Shown here: piece after piece, positions 25,898-35,907 of the stretch
Layout of the letters: every line of letters starts with the position of its first letter
How positions within the stretch are numbered: position 1 is the stretch's first letter
Assembly: GCA_012513915.1 (NCBI GenBank)
Contig: JAAZBG010000097.1
Coordinates: 1-41,015 of the forward strand
Reading direction: 5' to 3'
Length of the DNA stretch: 41,015 nt
Source: Fibrobacter sp.
GTDB taxonomy: Bacteria > Fibrobacterota > Chitinivibrionia > Chitinivibrionales > Chitinispirillaceae
Program-made: the position numbers and the translations under genes
The notes under the pieces: generated by a model
Told to the model about the DNA's origin: nothing
The model's database searches: none
The model's input: only the letters and a program-made list of their open reading frames with translations

Positions 25898-27595
25898 TTA
25901 TGGTTTAATTGAAAGTATCAGAGATCCGCTAAATCCTCTGAAATCGTACCTGAATGGTGACCTGCCGTTATTATATCCTACATTGTAAAGGTGTGATGGT
26001 TGTGCCTGAATACGGTATCCGGCAGCTACTCCTATATTCAGAAACCCAAACACCCTGCGTTCGTAACCTGCATATACTACCGGCAATACTACAAACCCGT
26101 TATTTATCATACTACCATACGAAGAGACAAAATAAAGAGGATCATCAAACGATGTTTTTACAGAATGCTTAACATAATTCAATTGAAATCCGAACTCCCC
26201 ATACAATCCGTCAAGTATTGTCCGTGCAGTATACCTGCAGACCAGTTCACTGAAAATAATTCTTAGATTTGTATTGGAAGCCAGTTTAAAGTTCCTTTGT
26301 GAGGAATCTATACCGTTTGAACCTGCCCCTGAAAAAATCCGATTTTCTTTTATATCAATCATTTTCAATCCGGTTCGCAGGGAATACTTACGCCCCGGGA
26401 AAAAATGAGCATGTAACGCCGGTACATATTGTACTGATGGCAGTGTAAATGATGGTCTCATGCCAAATAGTTCAAATGATGAAAAGTCATTTTTCAATTT
26501 ATCAGCGATTTCATCAAAACTGAGAAGCATAAAACCATTATCAATTTGAAAATGCACGACACCATTTACCCCTGTATTTCCTTTGGCAAATGACTGAACT
26601 GATCGTACACTTCTAAAGTCGTTTTTTTCAACCGTTGTAATCGTTGTGTCTACAACAGCATTTAGAAGATAATTTTTATTCTCATACGTATTGTAAACCT
26701 TATATCGCCCTTTACGAAGTGCAATTATTACCTTTTTGCCGGGATCTTTTACAAAATCAGCAACGATTGTACTATTCATATCAGCAATAGTCACTTTTCC
26801 GTTTATTTCTGAATCAATAACAAGACCTGTCTGTTTTGAATTTAAATCGGCAAGTACAATATCACTTTCACCCTGTAAACGAAACTGATACCCGGGATGC
26901 TGTACCCCACCCCATGATGCAGCAGTACTTGAAACAGTATGATTGTAGGTATACTGGTACGCTTCAGCAAGAGTCACACGTCCGTCAGCAGACAAATCCG
27001 CACTTCCGCGCAACGCATTGACAAGGTGGAAGGTAAAAATTGATGATCCGAACAGGTCAGACTCCTGAGCATTTTCGGTTGACGAACTTGAGCTGAGAAT
27101 CACCTGCCCTTCAATCCGTTCGTTATTATCAACAAGAAACGGCTCTGCAAGCTGTCCACCCTTTAACCGTGTAAAGCTTCCGCTCTGACAAGCATCAAAA
27201 ATACCTATTCTGATATTTGCATCCATTGATGTAAAGCGTTCCCTGAATCGCTGAAGCGGAAATTCCGATTTGCCCAGCTTCAGTGATTGAGCGTCTGCAT
27301 GGCCTGAGTAATAGAAGAGAAACAGATCATTTGAGTCTGCTTGTAATTTTGACTGTATACTATCAATCCCGTTTTCAATTTCCCGCTGTGTTTTATTATA
27401 CAATACCAGAATGTTTTCACTGCTGAAACTGCAATGATCGATAAGTATCAATTTTACCGATTCAAGATCTTTCCTGACATACTTTAATGCAGTAAACCCG
27501 GGACCGCCATTACTGTTACCAGCCAGTACAGCATAACGTGCAGCATGAGCAGATACTGTAAGAATTATTATGATTACAAGTGTCCTTAGAATCAT
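25898..27595 (-). CDS. Exported caspase-like (peptidase C14) protein with beta-rich C-terminal region
   Basis: 565 residues. A signal peptide (MILRTLVIIIILTVSAHAA) is followed by a caspase/metacaspase fold (about 20-235). The catalytic dyad is visible: H99 in LFYYSGHAD and C136 in GIFDACQSGSF. About 250-565 has no recognised family but is beta-strand rich and ends in alternating hydrophobic stretches (FGFLNIGVAAGYRIQAQP...GFSGSLILSIKP) that resemble an outer-membrane barrel. Its ATG overlaps the anti-sigma stop by 4 nt. It may be a protease acting on, or under control of, the anti-sigma factor in the cell envelope; this is inferred from context only. Confidence 0.85.
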   Translation of the reverse strand: MILRTLVIIIILTVSAHAARYAVLAGNSNGGPGFTALKYVRKDLESVKLILIDHCSFSSENILVLYNKTQREIENGIDSIQSKLQADSNDLFLFYYSGHADAQSLKLGKSEFPLQRFRERFTSMDANIRIGIFDACQSGSFTRLKGGQLAEPFLVDNNERIEGQVILSSSSSTENAQESDLFGSSIFTFHLVNALRGSADLSADGRVTLAEAYQYTYNHTVSSTAASWGGVQHPGYQFRLQGESDIVLADLNSKQTGLVIDSEINGKVTIADMNSTIVADFVKDPGKKVIIALRKGRYKVYNTYENKNYLLNAVVDTTITTVEKNDFRSVRSVQSFAKGNTGVNGVVHFQIDNGFMLLSFDEIADKLKNDFSSFELFGMRPSFTLPSVQYVPALHAHFFPGRKYSLRTGLKMIDIKENRIFSGAGSNGIDSSQRNFKLASNTNLRIIFSELVCRYTARTILDGLYGEFGFQLNYVKHSVKTSFDDPLYFVSSYGSMINNGFVVLPVVYAGYERRVFGFLNIGVAAGYRIQAQPSHLYNVGYNNGRSPFRYDFRGFSGSLILSIKP

Positions 27596-28326
27596 TGAGG
27601 TCTCTGACGTTTCTCGATTAAGAAACTTTCGATGGAATAGCCGCTAAGCGTTTTGCTCATACGTCCAAAACTTCCGGTTCGATTATAGGCCGCTTTTATT
27701 CCTGAAATTACATCATTCACCATAAATCTGCTATCCGAAAACACTGCCATATATACTTCCATACCGATATAATTGTCAAGTTCAATACTACTTGACAAAG
27801 GTACACCTGATCCTTTTTTTAATAACATCGCAACAGAATCACCTGACGGAAAATAAACGAAAGTCTTCCCGGTCTCATCCATACTCATCAGCATAAAATA
27901 TTTCTCACCCGAACTGCTGTACGAAAACTGAATGCGTTCACCCGGATAATACACTGTTGATGTCCGCTTTTCTACAGTGTTTTTATCACTCAGCACAAAC
28001 ATCTCTATTTTTTCTGCTCCCTTTATCCGTTCATGAATACCATTACTCATTTGTACATACAGTACTGTGGTTACTGTTAGAAGCAGCGATGCTGCAATCG
28101 CAAAGAATCGTGTATTTATTCGCAATGACACTGTTTTTTTGTTGTCAACCTTTGGTATAGGATATTTCTCAAGGAACTGCTGCTGTTTCAGTGATAATGA
28201 TTCAAAACTTGCAGAGCACTTGCTGCATTGTTCAATATGCAAAGCGATTTGTTGATGGCGTACTTCATTTATATCACCGGAAAAATATGCCAGAAGCTCC
28301 AGTTTACTTACACATTGCTCACTCAT
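27592..28326 (-). CDS. Transmembrane anti-sigma factor with zinc-finger and DUF4384-like domain
   Basis: 244 residues. The cytoplasmic zf-HC2 anti-sigma zinc site is H30-x3-C34-x2-C37 (HIEQCSKC). A transmembrane helix follows at about 74-91 (FFAIAASLLLTVTTVLYV). The periplasmic part (about 125-215) contains YYPGERIQFSYSSSGEKYFMLMSMDETGKTFVYFP read in parts, a DUF4384-like pattern often found in or beside caspase-like proteins. Overlaps the ECF sigma gene (4 nt) and the caspase gene (4 nt). It should hold the sigma factor until an envelope signal arrives. Confidence 0.85.
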   Translation of the reverse strand: MSEQCVSKLELLAYFSGDINEVRHQQIALHIEQCSKCSASFESLSLKQQQFLEKYPIPKVDNKKTVSLRINTRFFAIAASLLLTVTTVLYVQMSNGIHERIKGAEKIEMFVLSDKNTVEKRTSTVYYPGERIQFSYSSSGEKYFMLMSMDETGKTFVYFPSGDSVAMLLKKGSGVPLSSSIELDNYIGMEVYMAVFSDSRFMVNDVISGIKAAYNRTGSFGRMSKTLSGYSIESFLIEKRQRPQ

Positions 28327-28799
28327 ACCAATCCCAATCGTTTCTTTATTGACGGTAGATAATCTTTGAATTTTTTAAGGTTACGCCGTATTGTAGCAGG
28401 CGATTGACCTGTTATTTTCTGAATATCCTTTTGTTCAAGCTGCTCTACATAGGTATACAACACAGCATCCCTGACATTTCTGTTAAAATTCTTAAACAGT
28501 AAATGTATCAATTGACGTGCGTTAATTTTTTCATCGATTCTGTCACTTATCCCGATCTCATCACTGCATTCGGCACCGATAAATTTTCTGTTATCCCGCA
28601 CCATATTGAAACAACAGTTACGGGCAGTTACAAATATCCAGGGTACAATCTGCTCCCTATCTTTAAGAGTGTCATACTTTTCCAATAGCCGCATAAAGAC
28701 AATCTGCGTTGCATCATGTGCATCATGTTCACACCGTACTATATTGTAACAGCGTTCAAAAATTATATATCCGTATTTTTTGTATAATTCTTCAACCAT
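28323..28799 (-). CDS. ECF-type RNA polymerase sigma factor
   Basis: 158 residues. Sigma region 2 (about 12-72) includes HDAHDATQIVFMRLLEKYDTL and VPWIFVTARNCCFNMVRDN. Region 4 (about 100-150) has DAVLYTYVEQLEQKDIQKITGQSPATIRRNLKKF read in parts, the -35 recognition helix-turn-helix. First gene of the sigma / anti-sigma / caspase / lipoprotein operon, probably autoregulated as is usual for the family. The upstream control region is short (34 nt to the SPASM gene), so transcription may also enter from upstream. Confidence 0.9.
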   Translation of the reverse strand: MVEELYKKYGYIIFERCYNIVRCEHDAHDATQIVFMRLLEKYDTLKDREQIVPWIFVTARNCCFNMVRDNRKFIGAECSDEIGISDRIDEKINARQLIHLLFKNFNRNVRDAVLYTYVEQLEQKDIQKITGQSPATIRRNLKKFKDYLPSIKKRLGLV

Positions 28800-28833
28800 A
28801 CGATTCTATTATTACCATGAAATTATCTTTTAT

Positions 28834-29382
28834 TCATACAGGCTTCATCATTGTCACGATCGGATCAACCTGATTGAGTGAATACCCAAACTGTTCTGAT
28901 GCCGCGCGGCATCCGCCACCGCATGTATCCCATCGTGTACAGTTACTGCAATAATCAGGACGCTGACGCCACTGTTCAATATACTTTGAATTTACTATAC
29001 TGTCGATAGAAGATTCCCAGATAGATCCCACCGTTACCGGGGAATGATTACACATCCGGATATCTCCAAACGAATTGACAGTTACAGGCCTCCGATTGAC
29101 ATCAATAGAACACCTTGAAATATACATGCCAGGATAGTCTTCTGGACGTAGTATGCATTCAGGAAGACAGACATTTGCGGAAATGTGCAATGACTTTTTT
29201 TGCATATACTCGTGCGCGACAGTAAATGCCTCCTTTAATTGTTCAATTGATGGCATCAGGTGGTTAACATTTGCTATTCCACGACCACCAGGATTAAACC
29301 TTGCGAGCATAACACGATACAATACCACCCGGTGAACATTTACAACCCGACATAATTGTGGATAATGATAGCAGCAGTGCAC
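28834..29382 (-). pseudogene. Truncated radical SAM/SPASM protein (C-terminal part only)
   Basis: Residues from about 25 on (VMLARFNPGGRGIANVNHL...) match the second half of SPASM-type radical SAM proteins, ending in a metal-binding SPASM region: RMCNHSP, then CSNCTRWDTCGGGCRAASEQF. The N-terminal CxxxCxxC motif that would bind the catalytic 4Fe-4S cluster is absent. The only start is a GTG (29382) inside the upstream ORF, and the first ~20 codons look non-native. Best read as a remnant of a deletion, or a stand-alone SPASM-domain protein. Confidence 0.65.
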
Positions 29383-29602
29383 CTACGGCAAGTTTTTTCT
29401 TTACAAAAAAGGGATTTCTGCCGGTAAGTACCACTAACGCTGAGACAACAATAAAAACAGTTACTACGCCACATATCAGGATTCCGGTAACAATTTTCCG
29501 TTCAAGTTCCATATGCAGATCCTCTCGCGATGAATAATTCAAAAACTGTGATGACCTGTACTCACCATCATAGTAAACCCGCACTAATTGCATAGCGCTC
29601 AT
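29294..29602 (-). CDS. Small Cys-containing membrane protein, possible peptide precursor
   Basis: 102 residues. A transmembrane helix lies at about 38-60 (VTGILICGVVTVFIVVSALVVL). A second lipoprotein-like hydrophobic segment follows (KKKLAVGALLLSLSTIMSGC), then a short Cys/Gly tail (KCSPGGIVSCYARKV). The second half looks like a small exported peptide with its own start-like region. It overlaps the SPASM remnant by 89 nt in another frame. Adjacent position to a SPASM protein is the usual arrangement for radical-SAM-modified peptides, but no known precursor family is recognised. Confidence 0.4.
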   Translation of the reverse strand: MSAMQLVRVYYDGEYRSSQFLNYSSREDLHMELERKIVTGILICGVVTVFIVVSALVVLTGRNPFFVKKKLAVGALLLSLSTIMSGCKCSPGGIVSCYARKV

Positions 29603-29681
29603 TTTTTTATGCGAACGTAGTAATTATTGGAACATTTGTAAGTATGCTACTATTTGACGATATAGAGTTACCTGTTAGTTA

Positions 29682-30632
29682 CTACTTTGATACAAAGAAG
29701 CGGCCCTGAACACGTTGGTTTGCGTCCATAAGAGCATGAATGTGTGAGATCGTTTTTGACTTTTCAGCACTCCAGAGCGGTGCAATCAGTCCATGTTCGA
29801 TAGTTGAATCGGCGACGATACGATGAATGAGCTGATCGGGACGAAGCAATTCCAGAAAGCGGCAGAGCAGATCAGTGTATTTATCAAGGTCAAGCGGTAG
29901 AATTTTTCTATCGTTGTAAAGTTTTTCAAATGCAGTCCCTTGTATGATCATCACCTGATGAATCTTGACACCACTCACCGGAAGTCCCGCAAGAAACCGT
30001 GCAGTGTCCATCATCATTTGATCCGATTCACCCGGAAACCCGAGCATCACATGGGCAACGGTTTCAATTGAATATGCGGCAAGTTTTTCCACTATCGATG
30101 CAAACTCATTTACTGTATGGCCCCGATTAATCGCGATAAGCGTCGTATCATGTGCACTCTGTAATCCAAGTTCCACTGAAAGATAGGTTCGTTTTGAAAG
30201 GTCTGCCAGATATTCAACGGTATCTCTGTCAAAGCAATCCGGCCGGGTTCCAATCGCAATACCCACTACGTTTTCAACATCCAATAGCGGTTCGTAAACC
30301 TCTCTGAGACGCTCCACCGGACCGTAGGTATTTGAAAATGGCTGCAAATAGGGAATAAAAGCGTGGTATTTATGCTTTACTTTATCAATAATACCAAGAA
30401 GCTGCGCTTTGGGATTCTCTTCCCGTAACGCAGCAGGACTAAACGAGCGGTTGTCACAGAACAAACACCCCTCACTGCTTTTTGTACCATCACGGTTAGG
30501 ACAGGAGAAACCGCCGCTTAATGGAATTTTTAAGACGGCGGTACCGAACTTTTTTTTAAGGTATTGACGATATGAGTTATAATGATACACTGGATGAATT
30601 ACCGTACATGTGTGCACATTGTAAAGTAACAA
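29682..30632 (-). CDS. Radical SAM protein, TIGR01212/YhcC family
   Basis: 316 residues from TTG 30632. A GTG at 30590 would give a start closer to family members (VYHYNSYRQYLKKKFG) and is an alternative. The cluster-binding motif is in CPNRDGTKSSEGCLFC, with two further family blocks: YLQPFSNTYGPVERLREVYEPLL and YLSVELGLQSAHDTTLIAINRGH. Uncharacterised family that carries a 4Fe-4S cluster and uses S-adenosylmethionine; proposed but unproven roles include tRNA or cofactor modification. No operon partner. Confidence 0.88.
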   Translation of the reverse strand: MLLYNVHTCTVIHPVYHYNSYRQYLKKKFGTAVLKIPLSGGFSCPNRDGTKSSEGCLFCDNRSFSPAALREENPKAQLLGIIDKVKHKYHAFIPYLQPFSNTYGPVERLREVYEPLLDVENVVGIAIGTRPDCFDRDTVEYLADLSKRTYLSVELGLQSAHDTTLIAINRGHTVNEFASIVEKLAAYSIETVAHVMLGFPGESDQMMMDTARFLAGLPVSGVKIHQVMIIQGTAFEKLYNDRKILPLDLDKYTDLLCRFLELLRPDQLIHRIVADSTIEHGLIAPLWSAEKSKTISHIHALMDANQRVQGRFFVSK

Positions 30633-30647
30633 TGTGCACTGATCAGA

Positions 30648-31709
30648 TTATTTGTCAGCAGCTTTTCTTTTTGCTTCACCACGTAGATCAAGCTTTGGAG
30701 TCGAACCAGTATCTGCACTGATCGATTCAAGATCACCAAGGATATTAACCGGCTTTGCGTCAATACGTTTACCCTCATTTACGCTGCTTTTACGAAGTTC
30801 ACTTTTCAAATCAGAAATATTCTCTTTTGACTCAAGTTTTTCCATAGCAATAGCGGACTGACCGGTACTGCTTCCCGTTTCAAGACGGTTAATCTCTGCC
30901 TGAAATCTATCTTTCCGTAAATGATCATCTGTTTTAAGCTGTGCGCTTTTCAAAAGTTCGATGGCATCAACTTTCTCACCTTTTTCCAACAGGGCATTTT
31001 TGTAGTTCTCATAAAAACCCATGTTCTCAGGCGTCAACGTCACTGCAAGCTTATACTCAGCCAGTGCTTTATCGAGATTATTCTGACGTTTCCAGTAAAT
31101 ATTTGCGAGTTCAAAATGCGCTTCACCATTATTTGGATATGCTTCCGCAACTCTATTAAGACACTTGATTGCTTCATCGTATTGTTTCTCAGCCAGATAA
31201 CACTTCGACAAATTGACAAGAGCCTCCTCATGTGAAGGATCTATTGCAAGTACCTTCTCGTATTGCTCCTTGGCCTGTTTTGGGCGATTAGCATTTGCAT
31301 ACATTGATGCCAGATTGATTCTTGCAGGAATATTTTCAGAGTCGTATGTAACCGCCTGAGTCAACGCATACAAGGCTTCTTCATTCTTTCCAAGATTACT
31401 GTATGCAAATGCCATGTTCGACCAGATCTGTGAATTTTTGGGCTGATAGGCAAGCGCTTTTTTAAACTCCTCTATAGCATTACCACTTCTTCCCCACTGA
31501 AGGTACGCGAATGCAAGATTGAACTGTCCCTCAAAATGATCCGGTTCTCTTGCCACGACCTTACGAAACGCTGTAATTGCCTGACTGTACGCACCGCGTT
31601 CAAGCAACGTAACGCCATTGGACATAAGTGTTTCAATTGTTTGAGATGACACCTGAACGGTTATCAAACAAACCACAAAAAGCAGTACCTTTAAAAACCT
31701 GGCTGCCAT
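30648..31709 (-). CDS. Periplasmic TPR-repeat protein
   Basis: 353 residues from ATG 31709, chosen because AAAGGGG precedes it and a signal peptide (MAARFLKVLLFVVCLITVQVSSQ) follows. About seven tetratricopeptide repeats lie at 25-260, with typical units such as YSQAITAFRKVVAREPDHFEGQFNLAFAYLQWG read in parts, EEALYALTQAVTYDSENIPARINLASMYA and KALAEYKLAVTLTPEN. The C-terminal ~90 residues are charged and without repeats. Likely a scaffold for protein assembly in the periplasm. The transcript ends 15 nt before the radical SAM gene start, so the two may be co-transcribed. Confidence 0.82.
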   Translation of the reverse strand: MAARFLKVLLFVVCLITVQVSSQTIETLMSNGVTLLERGAYSQAITAFRKVVAREPDHFEGQFNLAFAYLQWGRSGNAIEEFKKALAYQPKNSQIWSNMAFAYSNLGKNEEALYALTQAVTYDSENIPARINLASMYANANRPKQAKEQYEKVLAIDPSHEEALVNLSKCYLAEKQYDEAIKCLNRVAEAYPNNGEAHFELANIYWKRQNNLDKALAEYKLAVTLTPENMGFYENYKNALLEKGEKVDAIELLKSAQLKTDDHLRKDRFQAEINRLETGSSTGQSAIAMEKLESKENISDLKSELRKSSVNEGKRIDAKPVNILGDLESISADTGSTPKLDLRGEAKRKAADK

Positions 31710-32107
31710 AATCTTACCCCTTTCACCCTGATCGTTGGTGAATATGTTATGTACCGGTAAAATCCGGAAAAATCCATACGTTTTTACAGTAACAATTCGT
31801 ATCAATTCAAAAAACAGTGATATATACAGTGATATATATATGGAATATAACAAACAACACAAAAATTAACACAAGTTTTTATAAAAATACATTGCACACA
31901 ACCGGGAGTGCTGGTATAAACTATATTAAATAGTTTTTCCGGCGATTTTATCTTGTCCGATTTCTTATTTTTTGAAACAACTATAAAATCCTGGAGTTAT
32001 CATTATTTTTTGTTTTTTAACCGGTTATAAACAGATTAGATTGTTATCGTCTGTTAATGCATATGAACTTAATTCAAACACCTTTATAATCAATCAGGAA
32101 TCAGCAG

Positions 32108-33553
32108 ATGAATCAGGAATCAATGAAAGAGTATCTCAATCCGCTTCTCGAACGCTATGCATCAAAGGAGATGTCGTACATTTTCTCTCCACAGTGCAAA
32201 TTCTCAACCTGGCGAAAACTCTGGATCACACTCGCAGAATGCGAAAAAGAACTTGGTCTTTCGATCAGTGATGAACAGATCAATGAGATGAAAGCTAATA
32301 TTGAAAATATCGACTTTGAACTCGCAAAAAAATTTGAGGCAAAAGTCCGTCATGATGTCATGGCGCATGTTCATACGTTTGGTGAGGTTTGTCCCAGGGC
32401 TCGTCCGATAATTCATCTTGGCGCAACCAGTGCCTACGTTGGTGATAATACGGATCTCATCCAGATGCGTGATGGTTTGAAGTTGCTGCTTGGAAGACTT
32501 GCCGGACTTATTGAACTGCTCCGCGGCTTTGCCCTGAACCATGCAGATCTTGCCACGCTTGGCTTTACACATTTTCAACCGGCTCAGCTGACCACGGTTG
32601 GAAAACGTGCATGCCTCTGGATGTATGACCTTGTAATGGATTTCAATGATATCCTGTACTTTATTGAAAACATGCCATTTCGTGGTGTCAAGGGAACCAC
32701 CGGTACACAGGCAAGCTTTCTTACGCTTTTTGATGGCGACCACGACAAGGTGCGTCAGCTTGACATAAACGTTACAAACCGGATGGGATTCAGTAAAGCA
32801 CTCCCCGTTACCGGTCAAACCTATACCCGCAAGATTGACTATCAGGTTGCGTCGCTTTTAAGCGGCCTTGCGCAGTCACTTCACAAGATGGCAAACGATA
32901 TCAGATTGCTGCAGCATTTGAAAGAAGTGGAGGAACCGTTTGAAAAGAGTCAGATCGGTTCATCCGCAATGGCCTATAAGCGCAATCCGATGCGTAGTGA
33001 ACGGATGACGTCGCTTTGTCGATACATCATCTCACTCTGTCAATCACCAGCAATGACCGCCGCAGAGCAGTGGTTTGAAAGAACACTTGATGACAGCGCG
33101 AACAAGCGGCTCTCGATTCCGGAGATGTTTCTAAGTGCTGATGCAAGTTTACTTATTGCAATCAATATTGCTGATGGTCTTGTTGTTTATCCGAAAGTAA
33201 TCGAGCGTCATATCAATGATGAGCTTCCGTTTATGGCAACAGAAAACATCATTATGGCATGTGTGAAAAAAGGTGGAGATCGTCAGGAACTTCATGAAAA
33301 GATACGGGTCCACTCGATGGATGCCGCTCGCCAGGTTAAAATGGAAGGTAATAAAAACGATCTGATCGAGCGCATTTCAAATGATGCATCATTTGGTCTT
33401 ACCAGAGAGGAACTTGCAAAGCTTCTTGATGTGTCAACTTTTGTAGGACGTGCTCCGGAGCAGGTGCATGATTTCATACGGGAGTGTATTGATCCGCTCC
33501 TTGAAAAAACAGAATCAACCGGTAAACTTAAAGATGCAGTACTTACTGTCTGA
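32108..33553 (+). CDS. purB: Adenylosuccinate lyase
   Basis: 481 residues. The lyase signature [20 protein letters not shown] (about 281-300) holds the catalytic serine loop, and [17 protein letters not shown] (about 153-169) the active-site His region. Cleaves adenylosuccinate and SAICAR in purine synthesis. Length and start ([16 protein letters not shown]) resemble the longer animal-type branch rather than the ~430-residue Bacillus type. ATG 32123 is an alternative start with similar ribosome-site spacing. Six nucleotides separate it from the PHP phosphatase gene. Confidence 0.96.
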   Translation: MNQESMKEYLNPLLERYASKEMSYIFSPQCKFSTWRKLWITLAECEKELGLSISDEQINEMKANIENIDFELAKKFEAKVRHDVMAHVHTFGEVCPRARPIIHLGATSAYVGDNTDLIQMRDGLKLLLGRLAGLIELLRGFALNHADLATLGFTHFQPAQLTTVGKRACLWMYDLVMDFNDILYFIENMPFRGVKGTTGTQASFLTLFDGDHDKVRQLDINVTNRMGFSKALPVTGQTYTRKIDYQVASLLSGLAQSLHKMANDIRLLQHLKEVEEPFEKSQIGSSAMAYKRNPMRSERMTSLCRYIISLCQSPAMTAAEQWFERTLDDSANKRLSIPEMFLSADASLLIAINIADGLVVYPKVIERHINDELPFMATENIIMACVKKGGDRQELHEKIRVHSMDAARQVKMEGNKNDLIERISNDASFGLTREELAKLLDVSTFVGRAPEQVHDFIRECIDPLLEKTESTGKLKDAVLTV

Positions 33554-33559
33554 GGAATC

Positions 33560-34387
33560 GTGATTGTAGATTATCATATTCATTCCCCCTATTGCGGCCA
33601 TGCACATGGGCAGATTATCCAGTATATCCAGGCTGCTATACAAAAGGGTATACATGAGATCTGCTTTACTGACCATTTAGGCCGCTATTATTTATCAAAA
33701 GTCCAGAAACGACGGTTATGGGACTGGGGAATGAATGAGCGGAACCTTCCCCGATACCTTCTGGAGATTGCAGATCTCAGGGATGTTTTTAGCAATCAGA
33801 TCAGTATTAAATCAGGGCTCGAAATTGACTTTATTGAAGGTGCCGATGAGCTTCTGAAAAGTGCCCTCGGCGATTATGTCTTTGATTTTAAAATAGGTTC
33901 GGTTCATTGCCTGCCAAGAATCAGCTGGAAACACCTTTCCGAGATTCAGGAGACTCCGACTGATCGCATTTATAACGAATACTTTCGTCTGGTCAATGCC
34001 GCATTTAAAAGTAACCTTTTTCAGTCAATAGCGCACATTGACTTTATATGGCGTTATTTTCAGATGCCATCCGGTGGCTGTTCTGCTGTCCGGCAACTGC
34101 TTGACAGCGCAATACAATCTGCTATTGATAATGATTGCTGCATCGAAATTAACGCAAACGGGTTTATGTGGTCGCAGGCCAATACGGTTGACAAAGATGA
34201 TCTTTTCTGCTATATGCTGAAAAGAATCGGAGACCTTGGTGCAAACACCACGATTGGCTCTGATGCCCATGAGCCCTTTCTTGTCGGTAAATCATATCAG
34301 ACACTGATTCCGGTACTCAGGGAATTCAATATTACGTCAACGTGTATTTTTACTGACAGTGTACGGCATGTTGTACCATTGGGGTAG
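33560..34387 (+). CDS. PHP-domain phosphatase, histidinol-phosphatase (HisK/HisJ) type
   Basis: 275 residues from GTG 33560 (AGGA 4 nt before). Metal-binding PHP motifs: DYHIHSPYCGHAHG (about 3-16), EICFTDHLGRYY (about 34-45), KSGLEIDFIEG (about 87-97), GSVHCLPR, AHIDFIWRYF and GSDAHEPFLVGKSY near the C-terminus. Family members remove the phosphate from histidinol phosphate in histidine synthesis. No his genes are nearby, so the substrate is inferred. Probably co-transcribed with purB (6 nt apart). Confidence 0.82.
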   Translation: MIVDYHIHSPYCGHAHGQIIQYIQAAIQKGIHEICFTDHLGRYYLSKVQKRRLWDWGMNERNLPRYLLEIADLRDVFSNQISIKSGLEIDFIEGADELLKSALGDYVFDFKIGSVHCLPRISWKHLSEIQETPTDRIYNEYFRLVNAAFKSNLFQSIAHIDFIWRYFQMPSGGCSAVRQLLDSAIQSAIDNDCCIEINANGFMWSQANTVDKDDLFCYMLKRIGDLGANTTIGSDAHEPFLVGKSYQTLIPVLREFNITSTCIFTDSVRHVVPLG

Positions 34388-34417
34388 TTTTTCGTTCTGC
34401 GTTCTGCAAAGAGTTAT

Positions 34418-34480
34418 GAAGTGGGAAGTGGGAAGTGGGAAGTGGGAAGTGGGAAGTGAGAAGTGAGAAGTGAGAAGTGG
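34418..34480. repeat. Heptamer tandem array (GAAGTGG/GAAGTGA), nine copies
   Basis: Five GAAGTGG units, three GAAGTGA and one GAAGTGG, without interruption, 63 bp. It lies between the stop codons of the PHP gene (+) and prsR (-). Sequence differs from, but is of the same length and form as, arrays at 38305 and 40971. Confidence 0.95.
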
Positions 34481-34521
34481 AGAGCGGATAATTACCCGCC
34501 TGTGCATCCCCCCCAAAAAAC

Positions 34522-35886
34522 CTACTGTTTAATATGCGATTCCGTATGTATTTGCAAACCAAGTTTTTTCATCATATCGTACAGTGTCGGGCGGCTTATT
34601 TCTGCGGCACGGGCAGCGTCAGAGATATTATAATCAAATCTTTTAAGGAGGTTTGTGAGATACTCTTTTTCAAATGCATTACGGGCGTCCTTAAAGTTCA
34701 TATTACTGAATGATGATACTGATGCAAGCTGAAGATCATCCGGTTCAATGGTTTGATTTTGACAAATAATACTTGCACGACTCAGTTTGTTTTCAAGCTC
34801 CCGTACATTTCCGGGCCAGGAGTAATTTAACAGGGCACTTTCTGCCCGTGGACTCAGTTGCAGCCTGGCAGATCCGAATTTTTCGCGATTCTTTGCAACA
34901 AGCGCCCGCGCGATAATAAGAATATCCTCCCCCCGCTGACGAAGTGGTGGAAGATCAATCTGGAATTCACTCAGACGGTAATAGAGATCACTTCGCATCT
35001 CGGAATCCCCGCTATCCAGGTTTTTTCTGTTTGTCGCGGCAATGACACGCACATTTACTTTACGCAACACCGTATCCCCTACCCGCTGAACATTCTGATC
35101 CTCAAGAAACCGCAGTAGTTTTACCTGAAGATTTTTCGGCATCTCTCCAATTTCATCAAGCAGCAAAGTTCCACCGTTTGCAGACTCAATAAGCCCTTCC
35201 TTGTCAGAATTTGCTCCTGTAAATGCACCCTTGACATACCCAAAGAGTTCCGACTCAATAAGATTTTCGGGTATGGCACCGCAGTTGATAGGAACAAAAT
35301 TTTTCATTTTCCGGGCACTGTGATAATGAATCGCACGCGCACAGAGTTCTTTTCCGGTACCACTCTCACCACAGATAAGTACGTTCATATCGGTTTGCGA
35401 CAATTTCCTTATTATTTCAAAGACCTGTTTCATTGCAGCGCTTTCGCCGATCATTGACAACGTTGCATCAGACTGTACCACGCCTGCTGTATCAGTGCTG
35501 TCCGGCAGTTGTTTCTCCAGCTCGCTTCGTTTTAATGCCCGCTTAATCACTATTTTCAACTGATCGATATCAACCGGCTTATTAAAAAAATCGAACGCAC
35601 CTTTTCGTACTGACTCCGGACCTACCGTTGATGACGTATTTGCGGTAATGACGATAATTTTCGCATTCCGGTCAATGGTCAGTAGTGTATCAATTATTTC
35701 AAGACCCTTCAGCGGCTCATTGTCGAGGCCCATATCAAGGCACACAAGGTCTGGTTTCTTCATTTTAAACAGGTTGACACAGTCATCAGCAGTATCCGCT
35801 TCGATAACATTGTACTCGGAAACCAATGCCCATTTCATGTTTTCACGTAACGCCTGATTATCCTCAGCTATTAATAGTAATGACAT
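34522..35886 (-). CDS. prsR: Sigma-54-dependent response regulator, PrsR-like
   Basis: 454 residues. Receiver domain (1-120) with phospho-acceptor D51 ([12 protein letters not shown]) and the KPVD loop; the unusual [14 protein letters not shown] insertion fits the PrsR family. AAA+ domain (about 140-380) with Walker [15 protein letters not shown] loop and [10 protein letters not shown]. Fis-type helix-turn-helix at the end ([24 protein letters not shown]). PrsR with its kinase PrsK controls exopolysaccharide/PEP-CTERM genes in other bacteria. Lies 21 nt after prsK. No exosortase or PEP-CTERM gene is in the window. Confidence 0.85.
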   Translation of the reverse strand: MSLLLIAEDNQALRENMKWALVSEYNVIEADTADDCVNLFKMKKPDLVCLDMGLDNEPLKGLEIIDTLLTIDRNAKIIVITANTSSTVGPESVRKGAFDFFNKPVDIDQLKIVIKRALKRSELEKQLPDSTDTAGVVQSDATLSMIGESAAMKQVFEIIRKLSQTDMNVLICGESGTGKELCARAIHYHSARKMKNFVPINCGAIPENLIESELFGYVKGAFTGANSDKEGLIESANGGTLLLDEIGEMPKNLQVKLLRFLEDQNVQRVGDTVLRKVNVRVIAATNRKNLDSGDSEMRSDLYYRLSEFQIDLPPLRQRGEDILIIARALVAKNREKFGSARLQLSPRAESALLNYSWPGNVRELENKLSRASIICQNQTIEPDDLQLASVSSFSNMNFKDARNAFEKEYLTNLLKRFDYNISDAARAAEISRPTLYDMMKKLGLQIHTESHIKQ

Positions 35887-35907
35887 GTAGCAATTCCATC
35901 TGTTATG

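Noticed and set aside
34418..34480. CRISPR-like array
   Set aside because: Repeats are contiguous heptamers without spacers and no cas genes are present.
34350..34562. Minus-strand ORF rich in Ser/His/Phe
   Set aside because: It is a translation of the heptamer array.
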